Below are positions 1 through 12,134 of a stretch of 64,000 bases of DNA, piece after piece (the stretch's first letter is position 1; the number at the start of each line of letters is the position of its first letter). Source of the DNA: Perognathus longimembris pacificus (lineage: Eukaryota > Chordata > Mammalia > Rodentia > Heteromyidae). A program made the translations under genes and the position numbers. The stretch is from NCBI RefSeq assembly GCF_023159225.1, contig NC_063188.1:37128021-37192020 (forward strand), given 5' to 3'. A model generated the notes under the pieces. That model did no database searches. It was not told the DNA's origin and saw only the letters and a program-made list of their open reading frames with translations.

Positions 1-480
1 AAAAAAGAAAGGCAATCCCTAGAAAGTGAGTATGTAACAAATGGTATCAGTATGTCTTAAAATTAGAGCATATGAGTAAAGTTGGTATCTAATCAAATAT
101 GGCAATAATATAAATAGGGTCAGAATTGGGGCTTTGGTGTAAAACTGTTTATTTGTACCTGTATCTGCAGGGCTAAGGGACTTGTGTGATGTCATCTAAA
201 TGGTATTCCTAACTTGTAATTGCATTTGTTATGAGCTTTTATCACCCCCTCAGAGCCCTATAGAAAGTCCACCAAGAGATCTGGCTCAAGCTAAAGGCCC
301 TTTATGAGACTGGACCTCATCCTGAGCCACACCCGCTACCAACTGAGTAAAGCGCCACCGACAACTTATGGTATTGCAGGCACAATACCAATCTATCCCT
401 ACCGATTCTCAGTCAGAATCAAACTAATAAGCAAGGAGAACCACGATTGGTTCTCGAATTACCTATCAGAAGGGGGAGAA
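1..480 (+). other. Possible ERV internal remnant ahead of the LTR
   Basis: No open coding frame of useful length is present. The stretch ends in a purine-rich run (about 469-480) directly before the TG that opens the LTR at 481, which is where a retroviral polypurine tract sits. The upstream 230 bases may therefore be the degraded 3' end of a provirus interior. I cannot assign the rest to a named family. Confidence 0.35.
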
Positions 481-899
481 TGAAGGGGGAAATGAAGAGT
501 TAAAGTAAACCCCATTTTCAGGCAACCCCCATTTTGTTGTCTGTTTAAACTGAGCAAACCCAGGACAAGCTTATTAAGGCCCAGCCAGTCAAGAACTCTA
601 ACCGCCTGGGAATGCTTAACTCTAACCGCCCCTAGAATGCCTCGAACCCTGAGCCAATCAGATTTGTACCCGTAATCTTGCTTGCTTAAACACCTGATTG
701 CTGTAACTTTGTCTTTTGCCTTTATAAACTCTGTGTAATCTCAGCTCGGGGCTTCCTCCTAACCTCTGCTGTGTCGGTGGGTAGGACAAGGCCCGGGCCG
801 CGGCCCCGTGCTTGAATAAAGTCTTGCCTTGCTGTTGCATTTTGGAATGTCTGAGTCTTGGTGGTCTTCTTGGTGGTGGTTTCGCGACTTGGCATAACA
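481..899 (+). mobile_element. Endogenous gammaretrovirus-like LTR
   Basis: The element runs from TGAAGG at 481 to ATAACA at 899, giving TG...CA ends and about 419 bp. Promoter-like parts appear in the right order: CCAAT near 654, a TATA box (TTTATAAA) near 720, a GGGGCTTCCTCC stretch where R should begin, and AATAAA at 815-820 followed by a GT-rich stretch. Preceded by a polypurine run and followed directly by a SINE fragment. The order and motifs resemble MLV-like (ERV1) LTRs; the subfamily is not assigned. Confidence 0.7.
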
Positions 900-1108
900 C
901 TCAGGGTCTGTGTGTTGTCCCCGGGCTCTTTTGCTCAAAGCTAACCCTCTACCACTTTGAGGCACAACACCATTTCCTGTTTTCTGGTGGTTAATTGGAT
1001 ATAAGACTCTCACAGACTTTGCTGCCTGGTCTGGCTTAGGACCCCAGTCCTCAGATCTCAGCCTCCTGAGCAGCTAGGATTACAGACATGAGGCACCTGC
1101 ACCCAGCA
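900..1108 (-). repeat. B1-head/ID-tail composite SINE, antisense
   Basis: The antisense tail (CTCAAAGCTAACCCTCTACCACTTTGAG) comes first, followed by the reverse complement of a B1-like head ending GGATTACAGACATGAG. It abuts the retroviral LTR, so the LTR insertion may have truncated it. Confidence 0.8.
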
Positions 1109-1126
1109 GAAGAATGATTCTTATTA

Positions 1127-1745
1127 TCTTTAAGTAATTTTACAAAGGGGGTATCATTTAACAAAGCAGTTTATGAATATATCTTGATCAATGTCATCCC
1201 TTTCAACATTGTTACCCTTCCTTTTCCTATCCACCCCTTCCCTCATTATTCTTAATTTTGTAGGGTATATATTGAACCCTAGACTGCATTCTACCCTCTC
1301 TTCTTTTCGTTCTTCCATCCTCTTTCCCCTTGACCCCATCCCTCCACTTTCAAGTGCCAGCTTCCTGGTGTTTATTTTGTTGAAATTTGACTATACCTTT
1401 CTATTTAAATTCTTTCTTGAATCTACCATAATTCAGCTGATACATTTGTGTACACTTGCATACCACCTAACATATTTACTTGTAAGGGTATAAGCTAAAT
1501 CTAGCTTCCATATATAAGGGAAAACATGCATTTTTTGTCTCTCTGAGCCTGACTTCACTTAAAATAATTTTTCCAGGTCTTTCAAATTCTTTACAAATGG
1601 CACAATATCATTTTTTCTAATGAATGAGTAAAATTCCATTATGTACATATACCATATTTTCTTAATCCATTTGTCCACTGAGGGGCATCTGGGATAATTC
1701 CAAATGTTGCATACTAAAAACCTGTAGCACATCTCTTTCTCTGTC
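1127..1745 (-). mobile_element. L1 3' fragment (older subfamily)
   Basis: The opening, with its TTGATCAATGTCATCCC motif and pyrimidine-rich block, recurs near 44.3 kb and 48.7 kb, marking a shared L1 3'UTR. The rest, up to CATTTGTCCACTGAGGGGC, looks like the antisense end of ORF2. 5'-truncated and non-coding. Confidence 0.65.
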
Positions 1746-1763
1746 TTGCTGAAAGTATACCCT

Positions 1764-2085
1764 TTGGGCTAAGGATGAAGCTCGGTGGTAGAGAAGTACT
1801 TGCCCAGTGCTTAAGATCCTGGGTTTCATCTCCAGCACTGCAAAAACAAAGTTCCTTGATTTCAGGAATAAGACAAAGATGTTGGGTTGGGAATATGGCC
1901 TAGTAGTGGTAAAGTGCTTGCCTCATATACATGAAGCCCTGGGTTCGATTCCCCAGCACCACATATATAGAAAAAGCCAGAGTGGCGCCGTGGCTCAAGT
2001 GGTAGAGTGCTAGCCTTGAGCAAAAAGAAACCAGGGACAGAGCTCAGACCCTGAGTCCAAGGCCCAGGACTGGCAAAAAAAAGAT
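1764..2085 (+). repeat. Short ID element followed by a full IDL SINE
   Basis: A short, diverged ID-like unit (1764-1850) is followed at about 1885 by a complete dimeric IDL SINE ending in an A-rich tail near 2085. In the second unit both tRNA-like halves are visible: GGTTCGATTCC in the first and GTGGCTCAAGTGGTAGAGTGC in the second. Confidence 0.85.
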
Positions 2086-2199
2086 ATCTTTGCTGGGTGC
2101 TGAAGGATTGACCTCCACCCTATTGCCTCAGGCTATCCAGGCACCAGGCAAAATCTCAACATGGGAACCTACTTTGTTTTTTGTTGTTGTTGTTGTTTC

Positions 2200-2416
2200 T
2201 TTCTTTCTTTTTTTTTTTTTTTTACCAGTCCTGGGCCTTGAACTCAGGGCCTGAGCACTGTCCCTGGCTTCTCTTTGCTCAAGGCTAGCACTCTGCCACT
2301 TGAGCCACAGCGCCACTTCTGGCAATTTTCTATATATGTGATGCTGGGGAATCAAACACAGGGCTTCATGTATAGGAGTCAAGCACTCTTGCCACTAGGC
2401 CATGTTCCCAGCCCTG
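2200..2416 (-). repeat. IDL SINE, antisense
   Basis: Begins with a T-rich run (antisense A tail) and TACCAGTCCTGGGCCTTG, and ends CCATGTTCCCAGCCC. The (TTG)n and (TTTC)n stretch at 2176-2200 looks like the simple-repeat expansion of its tail. Confidence 0.9.
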
Positions 2417-2701
2417 AGAATCTGCTTTGATATGAAGAAAGGACATTTCACCTAGGCCCAGCTGTAAACAACCCTTTGTGGGCCAGACTGAAAAGTCCCA
2501 ACTTCCTAGACCTAGTGGCCCTTTCAATAACCTCTGCCTCCTTGCTCAGACCCCATATAAGCCTGGTCCCAAATTCACCCCCTTGCACAACCTCCAAACC
2601 CATAGGAAGGTCTGTGCCCCTTGCTATTTCTCAATAAACAGTCCTTGCCTGTTGATTGAGTTTGGCCTATTCCTTTTCTGTTCTCCTCCATTTCCTTAAC
2701 A
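2416..2701 (+). mobile_element. Probable solo LTR
   Basis: TG...CA ends (TGAGAATC to CCTTAACA), a TATA-like CATATAAG near 2553 and CAATAAACAG near 2631, about 70 bp before the end. Size and layout match the LTR at 7115-7415. No clear target-site duplication is visible because SINEs abut both sides, so the left boundary is uncertain. Confidence 0.5.
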
Positions 2702-2930
2702 GGTCACTGGCTCAAGACTGTAATCCTAGATACTCAGGACGCTGAGATGTGAAAATCGTGGTTTAAAGCCATCCTGGGCAGGAAAGTCTATATCTCTAAT
2801 TACTACTTAAAAACCAGAAGTTGTGCTGTGGCTCAAAGTAGTAGAGCACTAGCCTTGACACAAAAGCTCAGGGACAGCGCCAGGCCCTGAGTTCAAACCC
2901 CAAGCCCACCACCACCACCAATAATGACAA
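2702..2930 (+). repeat. B1-head/ID-tail composite SINE
   Basis: Diverged head (TCACTGGCTCAAGACTGTAA) joined to the ID-like tail, ending in a short CCA repeat near 2910-2920 rather than a clean A tail. Confidence 0.75.
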
Positions 2931-3289
2931 AGATGCCCCCTTCTGCGCTCTGCTCGCTACTTGCATTTTAGGTTTGACCAGCACAATGAGGCAATAGACA
3001 AGTAAAAATAAATATATATGGCTTTAAAAAGAAGAAATAAAATTTACCATTTGTAGATAATATGTATCCACAGCGGCTCTACTCTCAAAGAAGGATGATG
3101 AAAATTTCTGAAGTCTGTCTTCACAGCTCTGCCTTGTAATGGCCTGCCTCACTTCTCTATGTCTTGGTATTTCTATTTGTACAATTTTGATGTTTATTAT
3201 TTTCAAAGTGGATACACTGAAAATCCCTTATCTATAGGATATTTTAAAGATTTTACACTGGTAAGATGCTGTGAAAACTGGGATGGAAG

Positions 3290-3520
3290 CAAGGTGCTAG
3301 TGGCTCATGCCTGTAATCCTAGCTACTCAGGAGATTTAAGGATGGCGGTTCAAAGCCAGCCCAGGCAGGAAAGTCTGTAAGACTCTTATCTTCAACTGAT
3401 CACCAGAAAACCAGAAGTGGTGCTGTGGCTCAAAATGGTAGAGTGGTATTCTTGAGCAAAAATTGCTCAGGGACAGCACCTGGGCCATGAGTTCAAGCTC
3501 TACAACTAACAAAAATAAAT
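3290..3520 (+). repeat. B1-head/ID-tail composite SINE
   Basis: Full-length example. The head runs from GCTAGTGGCTCATGCCTGTAA to the ATCACCAGAAAACCAG linker, and the ID-like tail from GTGCTGTGGCTCAAAATGG to ATGAGTTCAAGC. Confidence 0.85.
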
Positions 3521-3599
3521 AGTTAAATAGAAGAAATAAAAGGAGTTGCTTTTGAACATGCGGGTCTTTATTTCTTTCATTAAAATTATTTATTGAATT

Positions 3600-3841
3600 T
3601 AACATTTTTTTTTGGTCAGTAATGGGGCTTGAGTTCAGGGCAAGGGTGCTGTCCCTGAGCTTTTCCACTTAAGGCTATCTCTCTACCACTTAAACGAAAG
3701 CACCACTTTCACTTTTCTGGTGGCTAACTGGAAATGAGTCTCAAGGACTTTCCTGTCCAGGCTGACATCAAACTGCAATCTTCAGATCTCATCCTCCTGA
3801 GTAGCAAAGATTACAAGTGTGCCCCACTGGCACCCAGCTGG
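3600..3841 (-). repeat. B1-head/ID-tail composite SINE, antisense
   Basis: Complete, with a T9 run at the start and CACCCAGCTGG at the end. Confidence 0.85.
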
Positions 3842-4603
3842 AATTTACCATTTTACGTCCACATATTTATGGGGTTTGTTGGAATAATTCAATACATGCA
3901 TACAACATAAAATGTTCAAATAGGATGATTAACATTTACATCATCTTAGACAACTGAAAAAATGCTTTAATTAACCTAATACTTGTACATATTTTTGACC
4001 TACACTGATATTTCAATGCATGTATACAATATGTGCTGATATATCAGTAAAATTAATGCTTCCATGTACTTGTCATTACTTTGCATTTGGATCTTTGGGG
4101 CTCCTCTGTTCTAGTAATTCATAAAATATGTAACAGCATATTGGGAACTATAGTCTCCCAACTGTACTCTGGAAAAATAGAACTTACTGTTTTTGTCTAA
4201 CTGTAGTAGCAACATACATTATTAAAGAATAATAAGTATACAACTATATAAAATCTACATTTACTTCTCAGATTTATCTGGAATTCATACTTAGTGTCAT
4301 CAGAAAAGTAAACATCTTTTTTTCCAATCAGGCAATCAAGATCTCCCCAGCACCTCTAAAGGAGCAATTCATCTCTTCCTCCACAGACTTCTGCCACCAT
4401 CTCACTTGGCATATGCTAAATTCACAACTATTTGCACCATAAAGCACAGACCTGAAACATGGTACTTGAACTAAACAGAATAATGCAACTCAGAAGTGAG
4501 GGGGTGATGGTTGCCAGGAAGTAGGAGGGATAGCAGTCACAAGGAGAGAAAGAGAAGGTAGAAATGAACCTCTGTCAAACAAGTGTCTTTAAAAATTCTA
4601 TCC
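3842..4603. other. AT-rich stretch, nothing recognised
   Basis: No gene, RNA or confidently named repeat is seen. The sequence is AT-rich and may be old L1-derived DNA, but no diagnostic segment stands out. Confidence 0.4.
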
Positions 4604-4604
4604 T

Positions 4605-4803
4605 TGGGGCTGGGAATATGGCCTAGTGGTAGAGTGCTTGCCTCATATACATGAAGCCCTGGGTTCAATTCCTCAGCACCACAAATATAGAAAAGGCCAC
4701 AAGTGGTGCTGTGGCTCAAGTGGCAGAGAGCTAACCTTGAGCAAAAAGAAGCCAAGGAAAGTGCTCAGACTCTGAGTCCAAGCCCCAGGACTGGCAAAAA
4801 AAA
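4605..4803 (+). repeat. IDL SINE
   Basis: Complete dimeric copy with an A7 tail. The flanks share AAATTCTATCCTTG on both sides (about 4592-4605 and 4801-4814), a clear target-site duplication. Confidence 0.9.
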
Positions 4804-4984
4804 TTCTATCCTTGTGTGCGGCACACAACCACTTACTGCTATGACATTTGTCTCATGATATCTGTAAATCATATTTTCATCATGTATCATCTGTATATAT
4901 TACCACCTCAGAGGGTGCTGTGCATATAAGAACACAAATAAGGGACATAGGCTTTGAGGCTCATTTAGTCCCATGTATCAGCCT

Positions 4985-5445
4985 TGGTTCCACAGCTAAA
5001 TGCAGACATAGTCCTGTGTAAATTCCCTAACTTTCTAGCCTGTTACCTCCTCTGAAATGTGTATCGATTAATAGTAATTAAATTAACTATAGGTTGGAAA
5101 TTGTGTTACTTTCCATTGCTGCAGCAAAATACTTGAAAGAACAAATTCAGAGGAGGAAGTATTTATTTGGCTCATTGGTCCCAATATTCCTATCGAGGGT
5201 ATGCACCCAATGACCTAACCTCAATCTACTAGGCCCCAGCTCCTAAAAGTTCTACTACCTCCCAAGAGCTGGTGGCCAAGACTTTAGTATGTGGGCCTCC
5301 ATAGGATATTTAAAATCTAAACTATAACAAATAAAAAAATTAAAGTAATCCCTATCTTAAGCGAGTTGCTATGGGGATTAAAGAGGTAATTCATTTAAAA
5401 GGTTTAGTCCTACATGGTACTTAATGACCTTTAAGCAAACCACAG
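4985..5445 (-). repeat. MIR interrupted by a 5091-5345 insertion
   Basis: Left part (AAATTCCCTAACTTTCTAGC...CTCCTCTGAAATGTG) and right part (GCTATGGGGATTAAAGAGG...GGTACTTAATG) follow the antisense MIR consensus. The middle is an unrelated segment containing a TTTCCATTGCTGCAGCAAAATAC stretch that resembles MaLR-type LTR sequence; that assignment is tentative. Confidence 0.5.
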
Positions 5446-5812
5446 TTGTCATGATTTGAATTTTTATCACTCATATGTTAGGATTAAGAAAGGAGATTCA
5501 GCAGAGGAGACAAGGGAAAAAACAGGAAGGAAAAAGCCATGAGACTGATGTAATGGAAACAAGGGATAATAGCATCAAGGAAGAAGATAATGCAAAAGAA
5601 GATCACTCAAAGGCTAGCTTCTCCTGACAAGGCAAAAGCCTAATTTGTACCTCTTAGGGACTGACATGAAATAGAAAAAAAACAGGTAATTTTGAATGAA
5701 GACTATCAGACACAACATCCCCTAAAAGCTTTCTTTCACTTAATCACATAAGTCATCCTCAGACTTCTGTGTCTTTCTTTTAAAGGAGGTACATATTTTT
5801 GCTTGTTCATTT

Positions 5813-5905
5813 TTGTGACAGGGTCTTCTTAAATAGCTCAGGTTGGCTTTGAACTTGTGATCCTGCCTCAGCGTCTTGCATGGACTATCATGCCACTTGG
5901 CCAAT
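5813..5905 (-). repeat. B1-like fragment, antisense
   Basis: Antisense B1 features: GACAGGGTCTTCTTAAATAGC, AGGTTGGCTTTGAACTTG and CCTGCCTCAGC. No ID-like tail, so this is an older lone B1-type copy. Confidence 0.6.
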
Positions 5906-5974
5906 ATATATTTTGAATAAAGGAAAAGCTAGTGTCTCACAAAGTGAAATAGAAAGTACAGTGTATTAATTAGC

Positions 5975-6210
5975 TTTGGCTGGGAGACAGTGACTAGCCC
6001 CTGTAATCCTAGCTACTCAGGAGGCGGAGATCTAGAAGATCATGCTTCAAAGCCTGCCCAGGCAAGAAAGCCCATGACACTCTAATCTCCAATTAATCAC
6101 CAAAAAGCCAGAGGTGGAGCTGTGGCTCAAGTGGTAGAGTGTGAGCTTTGAGTACAAAAGCTTAGAGACAGCACCCAAGCCCTGCTTTCAAGCTCCAGGA
6201 GAGGCACAGG
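5975..6210 (+). repeat. B1-head/ID-tail composite SINE
   Basis: Head from GCTGGGAGACAGTGACTAGC; tail ends near AAGCTCCAGGAGAGGCAC. Confidence 0.8.
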
Positions 6211-6439
6211 AAAGGAAGTATTAGCGTTTCATCATTTTTGGTGAAATATTTAGAGTTTTAAGGTTGCACAACAGAGAAGAAGATGGGAATAAAAAGGGGA
6301 TGAAATAGAGAACGCGCAAAGCTGTGATTTATACTGAACCTCAGAGTTAACTCCAAGGAAATCGAGGGCAGTGGTAAGTATGGCACTCGTTTCTTTTTCA
6401 CTTTACCTCATTTCTGAAAGAAATTATGACGGCAGAAAC

Positions 6440-6652
6440 TATTTTTTTTTGTTTTTGTTTTGCCAATACTGGGTTTGGACTCAGGAACTGAGCACTGTCC
6501 CTGGCTTCTTTTTGCTCAAGGCTAGCACTCTGCCACCTGAGCCACAGCGCCCCTTCTGGCCGTTTTCTATATATGTGGTGCTGAGGAATCGAACCCAGGG
6601 CTTCATGTATGGGAGGCAAACACTCTACCACTAGGCCATGTTCCCAGCCCCC
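6440..6652 (-). repeat. IDL SINE, antisense
   Basis: Complete antisense copy from the T-rich start to TGTTCCCAGCCCC. Carries the CGCCCCTTCTGGCCG variant also found at 21552-21763, suggesting a shared subfamily. Confidence 0.9.
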
Positions 6653-7055
6653 AGGAGAAACTGTAAATGAAGGTAAATAACATTTGAAGAATAAAAGTAA
6701 GGAAAGGTGACCAGGAAAAGCAAACTGAAGTGGAATAACATTCCAATCTGGCAGAGGAGATCTAATGATATTTCTAAGGGTAGATGGAGAGGGTTGAATA
6801 GAAATAAAGGAGTATAAAATTATAAGGTTAGGAGCCCAGTGGATTTGCAGGTCCTCCCGCCTGGCATGGGGGAGGGTCCCTTTGATCCTCCCTTTGGAAG
6901 GATGGGAGTGGCTGCCAGAGTTGCTTCAGAGATATGCAGGCAGTGAGACTCTAGAGCCTTTGCCTCTGTCAATTCTCAGCTAAAAGTCCTGTGTCTGAGG
7001 CCAGCGGACAGCCCCTCCCAGCCTTCTTCAGTCTGGAGGGTTAAGGAAGCTGAGG

Positions 7056-7956
7056 TTAAGGCCTCCATGCAATGCTCAGTAGGGGCAAGTGGGAAGGGAG
7101 GTGGTACTAGGCAGTGTAAGGTCCACCCCAGGAGGGCTCCTTGCAGATGCCTCCCCCCCACCTTTTTAAATCTCCACCCAGTTACCTGGGTAACCATCAG
7201 ACCTAGAGGCAGTTACTTGCCCCTTCCCTGAGGTCACATCCTAATCAACCTGGCCACACACCCCTGCATAAGGCAGGCCCGGTAGGGGTCGCCCCTTCTC
7301 TCCAGCCATGTATCATCTCGGCTACAGGCCAGCAGTTCAGGAATAAACTATCTCTCCTGCCTGAATACTGTGTGGCATTCTCCTTTACCGGCTACCCACT
7401 TTAATAAACCTTACAGGTAGGACACAGGAAACTGAGCCTCTCCATCTCCACTAAGAGACCAACGTGGCTCCAGGGGAAGAGACAGTTTTAGGTGACATCG
7501 TGGGATAGGGATGGGACAGGACAAGAAGCCAGGGGAAAGCATTGCTGAGGAGGGCGATTCTGGAAGGAGAAGCACTCAGTCCAAGTCAGGCTGTGGAGGT
7601 GGCAGCCCAGAGAGGCTGCAGTGGGGTCTCAGCCTGCAATCTACTCTCCCCCACTGTGTGGGCCCTAGCTGCTAATGTAGAGCCCCAACCCTGTCCCCAC
7701 CCCAGACCACAGAGCTCAAGGTGCTATATGAAACCTGTGCTGTACAATTCCCACCAGCCTTCCTGTTGCCGTCAGTGTAGATGTGAGACCTGCACTGAGC
7801 TTGCTCATCATGTCCTCTCCCCTTGCTCCTCTCTCCTACCCAGGCAGCTGGATGCTTCCTCTCCCTCACACAGTGCTCCCAGTGCTGCAAGCCTTGTCTC
7901 CTCAACCCAGGGAAGGAAGCACCAATGCCTCCAGGAAAAACTGCCTTCAGTCTTCA
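7056..7956 (+). repeat. Duplicated segment, copy A (split by an LTR)
   Basis: Matches 18527-19124 in the same orientation. The match breaks at 7115-7415, where this copy carries an LTR, and resumes at once with GACACAGGAAACTGAGCC. From about 7421 to 7944 the two copies differ at only a handful of positions by eye. Upstream (6840-7055) similarity to 18160-18527 continues more weakly, so this may be part of a longer repeat family. A 171-codon open frame (7542-8057) lies inside; I do not call it a gene. Confidence 0.75.
7115..7415 (+). mobile_element. Solo LTR with TG...CA ends
   Basis: The 301 bp element starts TGTAAGGT and ends ACCTTACA (inverted ends). It has a TATA-like GCATAAGG near 7266 and AATAAA at 7342-7347 and 7403-7408. 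Flanks are GGCAG on the left and GGTAG on the right, a 5 bp target duplication with one change. Copy B near 18590-18600 shows the empty site, confirming both boundaries. No internal viral genes. Confidence 0.85.
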
Positions 7957-8173
7957 GTGTTCATTTCACTCTATTCCCTATCATAATTGAAAGCACCCCC
8001 ACTCCTTGTCAGTCTTTTCTGCTCAGGATAGGGACTAATGAACCTATAAGGAACTAGTGTTGCTCAGAGAAAAAGCTCAGATGTCATCACTCTCCAATCT
8101 CTGGACAACAGATGAGGTAGGTGCCTTTCCTAGTGTTAACCAAAATGAAGTCTCTGGAACAGTCATTATTCTA

Positions 8174-8175
<2 letters not shown>

Positions 8176-8218
<43 letters not shown>

Positions 8219-8222
8219 ACGC
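8176..8222. repeat. (GT)n with GC/CA interruption
   Basis: About 15 GT units, then GCGCGCGC and CACA, an alternating purine-pyrimidine tract that could adopt Z-DNA. It lies inside the antisense tail of a degraded SINE. Confidence 0.95.
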
Positions 8223-8425
8223 ATTCCTGTCCTTACTATGGATTGAGCTCAGGGCTTCTGGCTTCCTTCTGGCTTGCTTTATCAGCTGGCATTCTGCAAC
8301 TGGAGACATGCTTCTAGGCTGTCTTTTTGCTGTTTTTTTCAGCCTGCGCTGGCTTTGAAGGTGATCATCTGAACCTTAGCCTCCTGAATAGGTAGGATTA
8401 CAGGTATGAACCACTGGAGCCTTGA
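8223..8425 (-). repeat. Degraded B1-head/ID-tail SINE, antisense
   Basis: TGGATTGAGCTCAGGGCTTC...CTTAGCCTCCTGAATAGGTAGGATTACAGGTATGAACCACTGG. Strongly diverged, with part of the tail replaced by the GT tract. Confidence 0.6.
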
Positions 8426-8430
8426 CTCAC

Positions 8431-9190
8431 TATTCTGTTTTTGTTGTCTTTCGCACCCATGGTGAGACTTGTCATTTGAGAGCACTACAGCATTAGTAAT
8501 CAGTGGATGCAGATAGTGGCTGTATAATCTAGGAGACAGGTCAGTTGTGATAAGGGCCTTTGGAAAGACATTCAGCCCCTTTCAGCTGCTTGTCTGTAAA
8601 AGAAGTTGTTTCAAATCCCCAACCCCCACCCCACTGTACAATATCCCCATTATAATTGTTGCAATTAATTTTCCTTTATCTTTCTAAAAAGTAACAACGC
8701 ACAGTCATTAAATGAGATGCTTATATATAATATATTGATTGACTTTGAACTCCACAAGATATATTATTTGATCAAAACCACACAATATAGAACAACACAT
8801 TTGATCACTTTTATCCACACATACATCTATCTGGATTCACAGATACAGGGAAATATCTAGAAGGACATTCACCAAAGGGCTGACAATGGGGGTGACAATT
8901 TTCAGGTAATTTATAGTTCAGTTATTGTATTCTTGATGTGTTTAACACAGGTGAACAGAATACAAACATTGAAGAAAGACAAACAGAGTAAACACCATTA
9001 AGCAAGCAGAAGAGGAAGCAAGGAAAGTGGTCAGAGCATCACCGTTCATTGTGCTGATATACAACACTATTTTCCCCCCCATGGAAAAGTGCTTTAGGAT
9101 TAATTCATTCAGTAAGAACCCCACGCCCATCCTCGTTTTTCACAGCCTCTGACTCTGAATACAGTTAAGGGCTCATTTAGGGCTTGGAGG
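8431..9190. other. Likely 3'UTR and downstream flank of ZCCHC18
   Basis: No repeat is confidently seen between 8640 and 9197, which fits the 3'UTR of the minus-strand ZCCHC18 gene. I find no canonical AATAAA on the minus strand here, so the polyadenylation site is not placed. Confidence 0.4.
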
Positions 9191-9197
9191 TAGCATC

Positions 9198-10496
<1,299 letters not shown>

Positions 10497-10499
10497 GTA

Positions 10500-11500
10500 A
10501 AAGGAGAGGAAAAAGACCAATCAAGTGACAGAATGGAGCTGAGGGGAACCAGTCTATATTTTACACCTTCTTCAACACGTTGCAAAATGTTCTACATTTT
10601 CACTGTCCCCTAAAAATCCTGAAAAATTGGGAGCAACAAGGCACTGTCCCCTGTACTAGCAGAGCATTTTTCTGAGTCTCATCTACCCTGCCCCCTTCTC
10701 CCTCATCTCAGCCTGTTCATAAGGGACAATAACTGTTGCTCCCAATTCTAGATGAAATAGTGTTTGGAGCAGATGTTAAGCTGTCTAAATAGACCACGAT
10801 AGTGTATATTTCACATATTAATAAGATGTCTATTAATATTATGTCTATGATGTTAATAAGGTATCTATGAACCTCAAGGTTTTAGATGTCAACACTCCTC
10901 CCCCACACACCTCAGAAGTTTCCTGCTATTTCTCAGATTCTTACAGGAGTTAGGAAAGTCGTCTTTATTTCCCGTCCTGTCTCTGCAACAGGTAAGTGGG
11001 AGAGCTCACGTCCTGCGTAGGGTGGTTCTCAGTCCACAGCGGCTTGCAGATCCAGGTACTCAGTGCATTTGAGACTGCGTCACAGCCCAGGGAATGGAAG
11101 GGGAAGAAACGTCAGAGGCAGACTTTCGTGTCATCCTGCTAACCCCCTTCAGTGTTTCCAGGAGGTAAAAAACATCCTTTCTCCATTCTCAAAACAGACG
11201 GCAAAGCCTCCCTCCTCTGTGCACCACCCCACCCCTGACCTCCGCCATTCATCCCATACCTTCACCAGGGAAAATCTCGGCCTACCATCTCTTCCATTTG
11301 TCTCACAAAATTCAAATTCAGAATCTTTGATGGGCTGTCATCGAGAAAGGAAACCAAAGGAGGATGCCCTCCATTTCATTTCTTCACAGGAAATGAGATG
11401 CAAATCCCTTTTGCTATCTTCCCGAAAACGCCCCCTCCCCAAGTGCAAGCAAATCATACCAATGGGTAGCATGCAGATGAACCCGACCTCCTTCCTCAGT
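10500..11500. other. Probable ZCCHC18 first intron
   Basis: No SINE is recognised here, unusual for this window. Several weak minus-strand donors (near 10937 and 11256) could mark alternative 5' exons. Confidence 0.35.
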
Positions 11501-11559
11501 GGAGCAGGCCATTTCTTTACCTGTGATCTGCGGGTTACCAGCAGATGCTCAGGCCTCGC

Positions 11560-12010
11560 TGACAACTCTGTTTTGCCTTCCGGTCTCTGGGGCCCTGCAA
11601 GGGAAATGGATGGTGCCTCCTCAGCCGATGAGAGACCGGGGGCCGCACAGCCAAGCGAGCTGCTTCGCTCTCCCGCCCAGCAAGGGGTAGCGGAGTCCAA
11701 GCAGCGGTTTCCAAGGCAGCCGTGGCTGCCCCCGCCCTCCAGTTCGGCTTGCCCAGCCTCTGCTGCTTCTTCTAGCCTCTTCCCATTGAGACAAAAGAGC
11801 TTGACGAGAGGGGCTGCCTGGCCAATCAGCGGGCCCAGGGCCTGCCTCCCCACACAGCCTTGTCCCTGATGTTAATGCCTGCGAGAAGGGGGGAGCCTGC
11901 TGGCGGGGGCTGCGACAGAGCGGCGCGGGAGCGGGTGGCGCGGCGTCAAGTGCAGCTCAGACGCACGAACCGAGGCCCATTTACATTTCACCCGTGAGTT
12001 TGCTGCTCCC
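11560..12010 (-). promoter_or_regulatory. CpG-rich region, likely ZCCHC18 promoter
   Basis: GC- and CpG-rich compared with its surroundings, with an inverted CCAAT (GCCAATCAGCGG near 11821). A minus-strand donor CAG|GTAAAG lies at about 11519, so a non-coding first exon between about 11520 and 11850 spliced to the acceptor at 10495 is plausible. Strand and start site are inferred; it could also serve a plus-strand non-coding start. Confidence 0.45.
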
Positions 12011-12134
12011 ATCGCTTCCCTTCTTCTATCGCCTTCCGCCTCGGCTGTCCTCCACGCTTTGAGATCGGATGCCTTAAACACGAGGTGGGACAGAAAGCAA
12101 GTGAACAATAAGCGTTCTTCACCTTTGTATAGGG

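Noticed and set aside
7542..8057. 171-codon open frame, repeated at 18713-19258, as a duplicated novel gene
   Set aside because: No domain, start context, splice or poly(A) support. The few differences between the copies I could see include amino-acid changes, and the reading frames diverge at the repeat edge. It sits in a repeated non-coding segment.
11063..11869. 268-codon open frame in the CpG-rich region
   Set aside because: High GC makes long frames by chance. Composition is low-complexity Ser/Pro, there is an equally long frame on the other strand, and no homology is recognised.
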